DNA of 18,460 nucleotides from Bacillota bacterium (GTDB lineage Bacteria; Bacillota; Clostridia; Oscillospirales; Ruminococcaceae). The translations under genes and the position numbers were made by a program. Positions 1 through 6,872 of this stretch are shown here, one piece after another. Below the pieces are notes generated by a model. The model was not told where the DNA came from and ran no database searches. It was given only the letters and a program-made list of their open reading frames with translations. Position 1 is the stretch's first letter, and every line of letters begins with the position of its first letter. Where the stretch lies: NCBI GenBank assembly GCA_023443315.1, contig JAEZVA010000004.1, positions 1 through 18,460 of the forward strand. The letters run 5' to 3'.

Positions 1-919
1 TTTGGATGCGCACCCGCTCCACCGTATCGGTGGGGATAGAGATTGTGATGCTATCGCCACCAGAAACGGCATTTTGCCCTTCGATGTCGAAATACTCAAA
101 GGTGGAGGATATCGCAATATCCTGCACATCGGCCTGCGTACCCGCGCCGAGGAAGAAGTTCATCGACTTTGTGATGGTCTTGCCGGGCTGAATGCTGTCG
201 ACATAGATGGTATCCGACGCGCTCTTGATGCGCAGGTCGCCGGAGGCCTTAACGGTAAGCACCACGTTGCGGATGGTTTTGCTTGCGCTCGTATTTTTGA
301 GCGTAAAGGTCACGGGTACGTCCTTACCCGCCGACGCCTCGCCGTAGGAGTAGCTGTCCACGATGAGGTGGGGCTTGAGGGCGGAGATTGGGGTTTCTTC
401 TTCGTCATCAGTAGGGGTTGAAGATGAGGGGGGCGGGATTAAATCTTTACTACTTATCACAAAGTTTTTACTAAGCGTAATGACCCCTTCTGCAGTATGT
501 ATGGTAAAGTTAATGGTGTTTTCCTGATACCTAGTATATAGGTTGTTAAACGTAATTTTTAGGTATTTGAATGTCCCTGTGGTTGAATCTTCAGGATAAT
601 TCTGTGCATCACCCAAAGTTGCGATATAATCAAAAACACCTGGGGCATTTCCTTCGTTGTCTCGTTGTTGCAGCGTACAATCCGACAGCCTAACTATGCC
701 TCCTGCAACATTTTCTATTTGTTCCGTGGTTGCCATTACATAAACATCCACATCGTATAAGTATTTAATGTTGTCAGCATTTTTATGATATTCTAATTTA
801 ATAATTGTTGGTGCTTCCTCTGCTGCATACACCGATAACACTGGCATAGCCATTAAGCTAACAATCATTATTAAACTCGCTAACAGCGCCATCCATCTTC
901 TATTTTTGCATCTGTTCAT
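1..919 (-). CDS. Secreted surface protein with CARDB/S-layer-like domain (3' end off window)
   Basis: An open frame of 306 codons runs from ATG at 919 off the left edge, so the C terminus is missing. The start is supported by GGGAGAGG six bases upstream and by a classic signal peptide: basic MNRCKNRRW, a hydrophobic core to about residue 30, and likely cleavage after VYAA near residue 33. Residues about 35-160 form a domain I do not recognise. A Pro/Ser/Thr and acidic linker (PPPSSSTPTDDEEE) follows near 160-175, then a beta-rich module (about 180-306) with the feel of CARDB or COG1361 S-layer-type domains (VPVTFTLKNTSASKTIRNV, DTIYVDSIQPGKT). The start lies inside the last codons of the ATPase gene, a 20-nt overlap that suggests translational coupling. 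In related clostridial operons such proteins sit with an ATPase and an FtsX-like permease; a permease would lie beyond the left edge. The N-terminal half is far more AT-rich than the C-terminal half. Confidence 0.8.
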   Translation of the reverse strand, partial: MNRCKNRRWMALLASLIMIVSLMAMPVLSVYAAEEAPTIIKLEYHKNADNIKYLYDVDVYVMATTEQIENVAGGIVRLSDCTLQQRDNEGNAPGVFDYIATLGDAQNYPEDSTTGTFKYLKITFNNLYTRYQENTINFTIHTAEGVITLSKNFVISSKDLIPPPSSSTPTDDEEETPISALKPHLIVDSYSYGEASAGKDVPVTFTLKNTSASKTIRNVVLTVKASGDLRIKSASDTIYVDSIQPGKTITKSMNFFLGAGTQADVQDIAISSTFEYFDIEGQNAVSGGDSITISIPTDTVERVRIQ

Positions 920-1916
920 TTGTAACCTCTCCCTGCTCGTTTATGTCGACTTCGGATATTTTGATTGGCTCTGCTTGTTCGCCGACGGGCTGCGTCTGCT
1001 TTGCCCGTTTCGTAAACAGCGTTTGCCATGCGTGTTTTGCCTTTTGGGGTGGTGCCGCTTCACTGCCGCTGTGTTCTTTCGGGGGCTTTTTGCGTTTTTG
1101 CTTTTTGTTTTGCAGCGCCTCGGCGCGCTTCTTTTTACGCTCCTCCCGTTCCTGCGCCTCCTGCGCCGCCAGCTTCTCTTTTTCTATGGCGAGTTCTGCA
1201 AGCTGGGCGTTTAGCTCGGCGCGCTGCTCTGGGGTGACCTTCTGGTCGCGCTCGATACTACCGTCGATGATATGTATGACGCGGTCGGCAAACAGGCTGA
1301 TCTCCTTATCGTGCGTAACAAGGATGAAGGTCTGGTTGTTCTCGCGGGACATGGTGACCATTAGGTTCATGACGTCGAGGGTGGTTTTGGTGTCGAGGTT
1401 ACCGGTAGGCTCGTCCGCAAATACAATCTTTGGTTTTGCGACAAACGCGCGCGCAATGCCCACGCGCTGCTGCTGACCGCCCGACATCTGTGTCGGTTTG
1501 TGCTTTGCCCTGTTTTTTAGCCCGACCTCGGCGAGCATTTTCAGCGCAAGGCGGTTGCGTTTTGCCTTGCCAATGCCCCGAAACATTAAGGGCATCGCGA
1601 CGTTTTCGACCGCTGTGAGCGAGGGCATGAGGTTATATGATTGAAAGATAAACCCGACGTGCTTTTGCCGAAACAGCGCAAGCTTGTTCTCCGTCAGCTT
1701 GCCCACATCCGACTTACCGATCAATATGGTGCCGCGTGTCGGCTTTTCAAGCCCCGCGAGCATATTAAGCAGCGTCGACTTACCCGAGCCGGAGGTTCCA
1801 AGGATGCACAAAATCTCGCCGCGCTCGATATTGAGGTTGATATCATTGAGGGCGACCACCTTTTCGCTGCCGATGCGGTAAACCTTGCGCAGATTTTTTA
1901 TCTGTATAAAGCTCAA
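900..1916 (-). CDS. ABC transporter ATP-binding protein, MacB/LolD-like, with long charged C-terminal tail
   Basis: This 338-residue protein powers an ABC exporter or mechanotransmission-type complex from the cytoplasmic face. Visible motifs are Walker A GTSGSGKST (40-48), Q-loop FQSYNLMP with Gln92, signature MSGGQQQR (144-151), Walker B KIVFADEP (163-170) with D-loop TGNLD, and H-loop His202. The FQSYNLMP and GNLDTKT wording is typical of the LolD/MacB/FtsE group rather than importers. The normal ATPase core ends near residue 225. A further 110 residues follow: an Ala/Glu/Lys-rich probable coiled coil (about 228-262), a Lys/Arg block (260-281) and an acidic end. The start is TTG, with AAGG eight bases upstream and the usual MSFIQIKNLRK opening; no better start lies upstream in frame. 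It is the first gene visible in the operon with the surface protein, and no permease gene lies inside the window. Confidence 0.92.
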   Translation of the reverse strand: MSFIQIKNLRKVYRIGSEKVVALNDINLNIERGEILCILGTSGSGKSTLLNMLAGLEKPTRGTILIGKSDVGKLTENKLALFRQKHVGFIFQSYNLMPSLTAVENVAMPLMFRGIGKAKRNRLALKMLAEVGLKNRAKHKPTQMSGGQQQRVGIARAFVAKPKIVFADEPTGNLDTKTTLDVMNLMVTMSRENNQTFILVTHDKEISLFADRVIHIIDGSIERDQKVTPEQRAELNAQLAELAIEKEKLAAQEAQEREERKKKRAEALQNKKQKRKKPPKEHSGSEAAPPQKAKHAWQTLFTKRAKQTQPVGEQAEPIKISEVDINEQGEVTNEQMQK

Positions 1917-1990
1917 GACGGATACCTTGTCCTTTCTTTGCGTTTTGCTCCCTGTTGTCCTGCGCGGTGTGGTCGCAGTCCCAACCCGAT

Positions 1991-1999
1991 ATAGTATCA
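1991..1999 (-). promoter_or_regulatory. Possible extended -10 promoter for the ABC/surface-protein operon
   Basis: On the minus strand, TGATACTAT reads as an extended -10 element (TGn plus TACTAT) about 75 bases upstream of the TTG start at 1916. I see no good -35 hexamer 16-18 bases further upstream. The call is weak and rests on position and the TGn motif only. Confidence 0.3.
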
Positions 2000-2117
2000 G
2001 TGCGTGCTATCGCCCTGTTTGTTGCAGTTTTTTTCACAAAAAGTAGAAAAAGCAGACTTTTTATCACGTACTTTACATGCCTTGCAAAGATGCTGCGTCC
2101 GGCAAACAAAAATCCGT

Positions 2118-2144
2118 CATACAACGGTTATTGTATGGTATAAT
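2118..2144 (+). promoter_or_regulatory. Extended -10 promoter with overlapping palindrome before the yhhN-like gene
   Basis: A perfect TATAAT lies at 2139-2144 and is preceded by TGG, giving an extended -10 element. Directly upstream is a 7-bp inverted repeat CATACAA (2118-2124), six-base loop, TTGTATG (2131-2137), whose right arm overlaps the TGn motif. The -35 region is poor. A repressor bound to the palindrome would cover the spacer, so it is an operator candidate, but it could also be incidental. The gene start is 35 bases downstream of the -10 box. Confidence 0.55.
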
Positions 2145-2178
2145 TAGGTATAACAACATCGGGAAGGGCTGAGGGTTT

Positions 2179-2862
2179 ATGATAATCCTGCTGTGTATTG
2201 TGTATGCCATATCGCTTGCTTGGTACATGCGCCGCTCGTTGCGCCAAGGATTTGCCGCACAGCTTATTCTTAAGACCGTTACAAGCACCCTGTTTGTGCT
2301 TATAGCATGGGCGTGCTATGCAACCGCCCAGGGAGACCCCGGCTACTTTGTGCCGATGCTGCTTGCGCTCGTCTTCTCGCTCTTTGGGGATGTGTTTATC
2401 CAACTGCAGCGGCGCATAAACGCGTTTACACGGTACGCGCTTGCCTGCGGGGTGGGTGCGTTTTTTGTCGCCCACTGCCTGTTTGCGGCGGCGTTTTCGA
2501 ATATCGCGCCGTTTTCGCTTATTGACCTTGCGGTGTACTGCGTGGTGTTTGTGGGCTTGTACCTTATCATTCGGTCGCTGCACCTTGACTTTGGCAGGGT
2601 GGCACCGCTGTGTATGTTGTACCTTGCCGCCATTGTGCTTATGTTTACCAAGGCGCTTTCGGCGTGGTACGCCGGCGGATTGCCTATTCTCGCCGTGCTG
2701 CTGCCCTGTGGCGGCGCGTTGTTTATTGCGTCTGATTTTATGCTGACGCTAAAGAACTTTTACCCACCCTGCAACCGGAGCGCATTGGTAGCATCCGGGG
2801 TGACGCTCACCTACTATCTGGCGCAGCTTGTGTTTGCACTGAGCCTTCTTTACGCAGCGTGA
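2179..2862 (+). CDS. YhhN/TMEM86-family integral membrane protein (lysoplasmalogenase-like)
   Basis: A 227-residue polytopic membrane protein with about eight hydrophobic segments. Hallmarks of the YhhN family are visible: LKT near residue 32 in the first helices, FSLFGDV (66-72) with the conserved Asp71, an F/H pair in AFFVAHC (94-100), FIASDFML (182-189) with Asp186, and a C-terminal TYYLAQ (211-216). Animal TMEM86 members hydrolyse the vinyl-ether bond of lysoplasmalogen; the bacterial role is less certain, though many Clostridia make plasmalogens, so a lipid role is plausible. The ATG follows GGGCTGAGGG closely. It is monocistronic, with its own promoter and a shared terminator at 2986-3016. 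It is the only plus-strand gene in the left 15 kb. Confidence 0.82.
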   Translation: MIILLCIVYAISLAWYMRRSLRQGFAAQLILKTVTSTLFVLIAWACYATAQGDPGYFVPMLLALVFSLFGDVFIQLQRRINAFTRYALACGVGAFFVAHCLFAAAFSNIAPFSLIDLAVYCVVFVGLYLIIRSLHLDFGRVAPLCMLYLAAIVLMFTKALSAWYAGGLPILAVLLPCGGALFIASDFMLTLKNFYPPCNRSALVASGVTLTYYLAQLVFALSLLYAA

Positions 2863-2985
2863 TAACAGGGCTTGTTTTTCAGTTTGTGACTATATATGCT
2901 TTAGAAACGGTGTTTATGCAGGTGCTTGCTTGAACCTAACAGGGGTTGCTTGTAAATGAAAACCCAGTTCTTCTGCAAGCATGCT

Positions 2986-3016
2986 AAAAAAGGCGGGTGT
3001 CATTCCCGCCTTTTTT
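2986..3016. terminator. Bidirectional intrinsic terminator between convergent genes
   Basis: A 12-bp perfect stem AAAAAAGGCGGG (2986-2997) pairs with CCCGCCTTTTTT (3005-3016) around a seven-base loop. A GC-rich core flanked by an A tract and a T tract gives a U run in either direction. It ends the yhhN-like gene from the left and the Dabb gene from the right. Confidence 0.9.
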
Positions 3017-3028
3017 GCGTGTTGAGTA

Positions 3029-3325
3029 CTAGACCACGTAGTCGCATACAATACGCGACGTGGCAACGTTGGCGACAAAATCCTTGACCTTTTGGTGGGC
3101 GGGGTGGCTTTGATACACTGCGAGCGCCTCGGTGGACTCCAGCTCCGAATACAGGCAGCATTCGTAACCGCTGGGGTTGATACCCTCGCCGACCTCCGCA
3201 TGGAGTAAGCCGGGTACGACACCGACGAGTGCCTCAATGTCGTTCTTCACCTTCTGAATAATCTGGTGTTTGTCCATCCCTCCAAAATTGTCCTTGAAGT
3301 TCCAGCATACAATGTGTTTTACCAT
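3029..3325 (-). CDS. Dabb (stress-responsive alpha/beta barrel) domain protein
   Basis: A 98-residue protein made of a single Dabb domain. The opening MVKHIVCWNFKD is the first beta strand seen in the family. A helix containing KVKNDIEAL follows, then VVPGLLHAEVGEGIN, a YECCLYSELES strand, and the typical YQSHPAHQKVKDFVA helix. The family forms dimeric ferredoxin-like barrels; a few members have known catalytic roles, but most small bacterial ones have none assigned. I chose the ATG at 3325 over upstream starts because the domain begins there and AAAGGA lies 11 bases upstream. A candidate promoter in the 58-nt gap after yifB suggests at least partly separate transcription. Confidence 0.85.
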   Translation of the reverse strand: MVKHIVCWNFKDNFGGMDKHQIIQKVKNDIEALVGVVPGLLHAEVGEGINPSGYECCLYSELESTEALAVYQSHPAHQKVKDFVANVATSRIVCDYVV

Positions 3326-3353
3326 TGCTTTAACCATCCTTTCGCTACGTATA

Positions 3354-3382
3354 GTATAGATTCTAAGTTGCTGTCGTTTCAC
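3354..3382 (-). promoter_or_regulatory. Candidate promoter of the Dabb gene
   Basis: On the minus strand, GTGAAA (3377-3382) and TATACT (3354-3359) are spaced by 17 bases, with the start codon about 30 bases beyond the -10 box. The -35 box directly abuts the yifB stop codon. Confidence 0.5.
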
Positions 3383-3383
3383 T

Positions 3384-4919
3384 TTACAGCCTATGCTGCC
3401 AGTACTTTCTGTCCAGACTGCGGTACTGTATTGCCTCCGAGATGTGCTTGGTATCTATCTGCGCGCTTTCATCCAAATCCGCGATGGTGCGCGCAACCTT
3501 TAGGATGCGGTTGTGGGCACGGGCGGAAAGACCCAGCCGCTCAAACGACCGCTCCAACAGATGCTTTGCGTTGTCCGTCAGGGTACACACCTCGTTTAAC
3601 ACCCCGTCGGGCAGACGTGCGTTGCAGGATGCCCCTGTAAGCTCATAGCGGGTTTGCGCAATTTCACGCGCGCGGTTTACCCGCTGCCTGATATCGGCGG
3701 AGGATTCCTCTCTGCCGCCTGCGCCCGAAAGCGACTTATACTCCACCGGCATGACCTCGACGTGGATATCCACCCGGTCAAGCAATGGACCCGAGATGCG
3801 GGAAAGGTAGCTTGCCACCGATTTATCCGAGCAGCGGCATGGGCGGGTGGGGTGACCAAAAAAGCCGCAGGGGCAGGGGTTCATCGCCGCCACTAGCATG
3901 ATGGCACACGGGTACGAAAGCGTTCCGTTTACACGGGCGATGGTGACCGTGCCGTCCTCGATGGGCTGGCGCATAACCTCAATGGCGATGCGGTTAAACT
4001 CGGGCAGCTCGTCCAAAAACAACACGCCGCAGTGCGCAAGCGATATCTCGCCCGGCTTTGGGATGCTGCCGCCACCCGATAGCGCCGCGGGGGAAACGGT
4101 GTGGTGCGGCGAACGAAAGGGTCTCGTGCGTATCATGGGCTGACCCTTGGGCAAAAGACCCGCAATGGAATGCAGCTTTGTTACCTGTATTGCCTCGTCA
4201 AACGTCAGGTCGGGCAGAATGCCGGGCAGTCGTTTTGCAAGCATGCTTTTGCCCGCCCCCGGGGAGCCGACCAATATGACGTTGTGCCCGCCTGCCGCCG
4301 CAACCTCCAGCGCGCGCTTCGCGCCCTGCTGACCCTTGACGTCGGCAAAATCGAGAAAGGGCGGCTCGGGCGGCTGGGAAAACGTCTGCTGCGATACCGG
4401 GGTAAGGGTGCATTCGCCCGATAAAAAGGATAATATCTCGGTAAAACGGGTGACCGCGTAGATCTCGATTCCCTCCACGGCCGACGCCTCCGCGGCGTTC
4501 TCGGCGGGGATAAACAGGCGCGCAAAGCCACTCTCCCTGGCGTATATTGCCATGGGCAGCACGCCGTTAACCGCCTTAACCTCGCCGGACAGCGACAGCT
4601 CGCCAATATACGCGGTTTTGTGCGGGGGCAGCGTAACGGCACCCGACGCACACAGAATACTGAGCAGGATGGGCAGGTCGTAAAGCGGTCCCGCCTTTTT
4701 TACGTCGGCGGGCGCAAGGTTTACCGTTATGCGCCCGAGCGGCACGTCGTAGCCGTTGTTCTTAGCGGCAGCGCGCACACGGTCACGCGCCTCGCGCACC
4801 GATGCGTCGGGCAGCCCCACGATATCAAACGACGGCATGCCGCGTGCGACGTCCGCCTCCACGCTTACGCCGTAGGCATCCACGCCAAAAAGCCCTATGC
4901 TGTCAAGCCTTGCAAACAA
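3384..4919 (-). CDS. yifB: YifB/ComM-family Mg-chelatase-like AAA+ ATPase
   Basis: A 511-residue protein of the normal YifB/ComM length. The N-terminal ChlI-like domain (about 1-165) opens with the usual MFARLDSIGLFGVDAYGV and carries MPSFDIVGLPDASVREARDR. The AAA+ core has Walker A GSPGAGKS (218-225), Walker B GVLFLDELPE (298-307) and the family Cys-rich loop NPCPCGFFGHPTRPCRC (347-363). The C-terminal Mg-chelatase domain includes GLSARAHNRILKVARTIADL. ComM is a hexameric helicase promoting branch migration during natural transformation; the role in organisms without competence is unclear. The start is TTG with AAAGGTGG eight bases upstream. It lies 61 nt downstream of rlmH on the same strand, with no obvious promoter or terminator between, so cotranscription is likely. 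Confidence 0.95.
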   Translation of the reverse strand: MFARLDSIGLFGVDAYGVSVEADVARGMPSFDIVGLPDASVREARDRVRAAAKNNGYDVPLGRITVNLAPADVKKAGPLYDLPILLSILCASGAVTLPPHKTAYIGELSLSGEVKAVNGVLPMAIYARESGFARLFIPAENAAEASAVEGIEIYAVTRFTEILSFLSGECTLTPVSQQTFSQPPEPPFLDFADVKGQQGAKRALEVAAAGGHNVILVGSPGAGKSMLAKRLPGILPDLTFDEAIQVTKLHSIAGLLPKGQPMIRTRPFRSPHHTVSPAALSGGGSIPKPGEISLAHCGVLFLDELPEFNRIAIEVMRQPIEDGTVTIARVNGTLSYPCAIMLVAAMNPCPCGFFGHPTRPCRCSDKSVASYLSRISGPLLDRVDIHVEVMPVEYKSLSGAGGREESSADIRQRVNRAREIAQTRYELTGASCNARLPDGVLNEVCTLTDNAKHLLERSFERLGLSARAHNRILKVARTIADLDESAQIDTKHISEAIQYRSLDRKYWQHRL

Positions 4920-4980
4920 GCTGTCACCACCTTTGCGGTTGTCGCGCCTTGGGTTGTTATTCTACGTCTATGCAGACAGG

Positions 4981-5463
4981 TTATTTGTGATACTTGGTGT
5001 TTGCGTTGATGGAGAACGCACGATACACCTGCTCGAGCAGCATCACCCGCGCAAGCTGGTGGGCAAACGTCATGTCGGACATCGAAAGCCGCAGCCTGCA
5101 CGCCGTCTTGACCTCGTCGCTTAGCCCAAACGAGCCGCCGATTATATACGCAAACGCGCTGGTGCCGTTTGCCGCAAGCGACGCAATGCTTGCCGCGAGC
5201 TGCTCGCTTGACTGCTTCTGCCCCTCGATACATAACGCAGCCGCATAGCAGCCTGCAGGTATTTTGGCAAGAATCCGCGCGCCTTCTTCGGAAAGCGCAG
5301 CGTCAATCTGCGCCTCGGAGGGGCGTTCGGGCAGCCTGGCTTCGGCTATCTCTACCACCGCAAGCTTGCAAAACGCACCAAGGCGTTTTTGATACTCGGC
5401 ACACGCCGCGCGCAGGTAGTCCTCTTTGAGCTTGCCGACACATATCAGGGTAACACCTATCAT
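4981..5463 (-). CDS. rlmH: 23S rRNA (pseudouridine-1915-N3) methyltransferase RlmH
   Basis: A 160-residue SPOUT-class methyltransferase, the standard length. It uses S-adenosylmethionine to methylate pseudouridine 1915 in helix 69 of 23S rRNA on assembled ribosomes. Visible signatures are the MIGVTLICVGKLKEDYLRAA opening, the knot motif YIIGGSFGL (106-114), and the near-invariant C-terminal segment TFAHQLARVMLLEQVYRA followed by the terminal YHK. The ATG at 5463 has GAGGTG seven bases upstream. It follows the walJ homologue by 28 nt. The walJ-rlmH adjacency is also seen in Bacillus and relatives, where both lie beyond walRK; the kinase and regulator genes are not in this window. Confidence 0.96.
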   Translation of the reverse strand: MIGVTLICVGKLKEDYLRAACAEYQKRLGAFCKLAVVEIAEARLPERPSEAQIDAALSEEGARILAKIPAGCYAAALCIEGQKQSSEQLAASIASLAANGTSAFAYIIGGSFGLSDEVKTACRLRLSMSDMTFAHQLARVMLLEQVYRAFSINANTKYHK

Positions 5464-5491
5464 CTAATTACACCTCAGTTAACCTGTGCTA

Positions 5492-6283
5492 TCACAAAAG
5501 CATGGGGCGGCTTGGGGCGTTGCGGCTTGCCACCTCGAGCAGGTAGTCCGAGCCGAATTCAAACCCGCCGCAGGTAAGTGCCGCCTTAGCCGTTTGCAGG
5601 GCAAGCTCCGGCACGTTGTTCTCGCGGCTGAGGTGCGCTAAAAAAAAGCGCGTGGTGCCGTTTGCGGCAAGGTAGCACAGCTCCTCGGCACAATGCTCGT
5701 TGGAGAGATGCCCCGTCTGCCCCAAGATGCGCCGTTTGAGGTAGTAGGGGTAGCCGCCGCATTCCAGCATGCGCTTATCGTAGTTTGATTCAAGCACAAC
5801 AAGGTCGCTGCCACACAGGTTTTCGCGCACCTCGTCGGTGACAAAGCCGAGGTCGGTGGCGATGCAGATGCGCCTGCCGCTTTCGGTTTTAACCGCAAAG
5901 CCCATGCTTTCGGCGGCATCGTGCGGGGTGTGGAAGGGGGTAACGTGCATATCGTCTATGTACTGACCTTCGGGGGAGATCACCGACACCTCGCATCCCG
6001 CAGGGAGATAATCGTTTTGCTCAAGAAAATCGAGCGTACCGGCTGAGGCAAACAGCGGAATGCGGTTATTTTTGAGCAGCACCTTCAACCCTCTGATATG
6101 GTCGATATGCTCATGGGTGATAAAGATGGCGTGTATCTTGCTTAGGCACTGCCCGATGCTCTCTAGCCCCGTTTTGATTGCCCTGCAGCTGACACCGGTG
6201 TCTACCAAAATGCCTCCGTCGCTGTTGCCCACAAAGGTGGCGTTACCGCTGCTTCCGCTGTAAAGCGGGCAAACCATTGCCAT
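5492..6283 (-). CDS. walJ: WalJ/YycJ-family metallo-beta-lactamase-fold hydrolase
   Basis: A 263-residue MBL-fold enzyme. The opening PLYSGSSGNATFVGN matches the family signature near the N terminus. The dinuclear metal site is intact: HEHIDH (57-62), His121 region in FHTPHD, Asp144 in IATDLG, His192 in GHLS and His217 in AHLS. YycJ/WalJ proteins are thought to act on nucleic acids (5'-exonuclease-like) and to influence cell-wall and replication coordination; the precise substrate is unsettled. I chose the ATG at 6283, preceded by GGAAGG at a 10-base spacing, over more upstream in-frame starts. The walJ-rlmH pairing supports the assignment. Confidence 0.9.
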   Translation of the reverse strand: MAMVCPLYSGSSGNATFVGNSDGGILVDTGVSCRAIKTGLESIGQCLSKIHAIFITHEHIDHIRGLKVLLKNNRIPLFASAGTLDFLEQNDYLPAGCEVSVISPEGQYIDDMHVTPFHTPHDAAESMGFAVKTESGRRICIATDLGFVTDEVRENLCGSDLVVLESNYDKRMLECGGYPYYLKRRILGQTGHLSNEHCAEELCYLAANGTTRFFLAHLSRENNVPELALQTAKAALTCGGFEFGSDYLLEVASRNAPSRPMLL

Positions 6284-6323
6284 TTGGGCACATCCTTCCG
6301 TTTTATATCGTAACAATCGTTAT

Positions 6324-6764
6324 TTAAAAGTATTTGATAAAGTTTTTTTGGTTCTTGCGGTCCGTATAGCCACATGCCAGATAAAAGCCATGCGCACCCA
6401 TACGGTTAAAGCCCGAAACCAGACGAACGCCCTTACAGTCGCATTCTCGCGCCCAATCCTCCGCCGCTGTGAGCAACAACTTGCCAACGCCCGTACCCCG
6501 CACCTGTTCCAATACCGCCAGGGCAAGGATGTTCTTGAGCGGAGGCTGATAGATGCAGTCGTAATCTGCACAATGGATATACCCGACAATATCGCCGTCA
6601 AGCTCAGCCACAAGCAGGCGGTCTCGCCCGGTATCAAGTACCATGGCAAGGCGCTTGCGGGTAAGCTCGATTGGAAAATCGTAACCCAGCGCATCTCGGT
6701 TAATACGATATAGTGCGTCAGCATCATCAAGCTGCGCCGGTCGAATCTTTGCGTCACCGTTCAT
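6324..6764 (-). CDS. GNAT-family N-acetyltransferase
   Basis: A 146-residue single-domain GNAT enzyme. It has the acetyl-CoA pyrophosphate-binding motif RGTGVGK (89-95), the preceding beta strand ILALAVLEQ, and the C-terminal GFYLACGY (126-133) of motif B. The N-terminal IRPAQLDDADALYRINRDALGY is typical of RimI-like members, but the acceptor substrate cannot be deduced. The ATG at 6764 has AAAGG eight bases upstream; an in-frame GTG three codons earlier is too close to that site. It lies 40 nt before walJ and 108 nt after murA, so it probably leads or joins the walJ-rlmH-yifB transcript. Confidence 0.88.
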   Translation of the reverse strand: MNGDAKIRPAQLDDADALYRINRDALGYDFPIELTRKRLAMVLDTGRDRLLVAELDGDIVGYIHCADYDCIYQPPLKNILALAVLEQVRGTGVGKLLLTAAEDWARECDCKGVRLVSGFNRMGAHGFYLACGYTDRKNQKNFIKYF

Positions 6765-6830
6765 CTGTGTCACCTTTTATCAGTCAATTGTCCTGTGCAA
6801 ACGAGATTGCCAAAGCGGGTCAAATATGCC

Positions 6831-6860
6831 AAAGGACCTAAGCAGTCTGCCCGGTCCTTT
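6831..6860. terminator. Hairpin with terminator features after murA
   Basis: AAAGGACC (6831-6838) pairs with GGTCCTTT (6853-6860) around a 14-base loop. On the plus strand a six-T run follows, but no plus-strand gene is there to terminate. On the minus strand, downstream of murA, only three U residues follow. It is therefore at best a leaky terminator or attenuator between murA and the GNAT gene. Confidence 0.4.
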
Positions 6861-6872
6861 TTTACCATTATT

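Noticed and set aside
943..1476. Long open frame antisense to the ABC ATPase gene
   Set aside because: It is a shadow of the conserved ATPase frame, has no ribosome-binding site, and its translation is Cys/Phe/Ser-rich without domain resemblance.
1843..2124. 93-residue minus-strand frame running into the ABC ATPase gene
   Set aside because: It overlaps the ATPase start in another frame, is low in hydrophobic structure, and lacks a ribosome-binding site.
6831..6860. Terminator evidence for an unseen plus-strand gene before 6831
   Set aside because: The T run follows on the plus strand, but no plus-strand frame with a ribosome-binding site or family resemblance precedes it.
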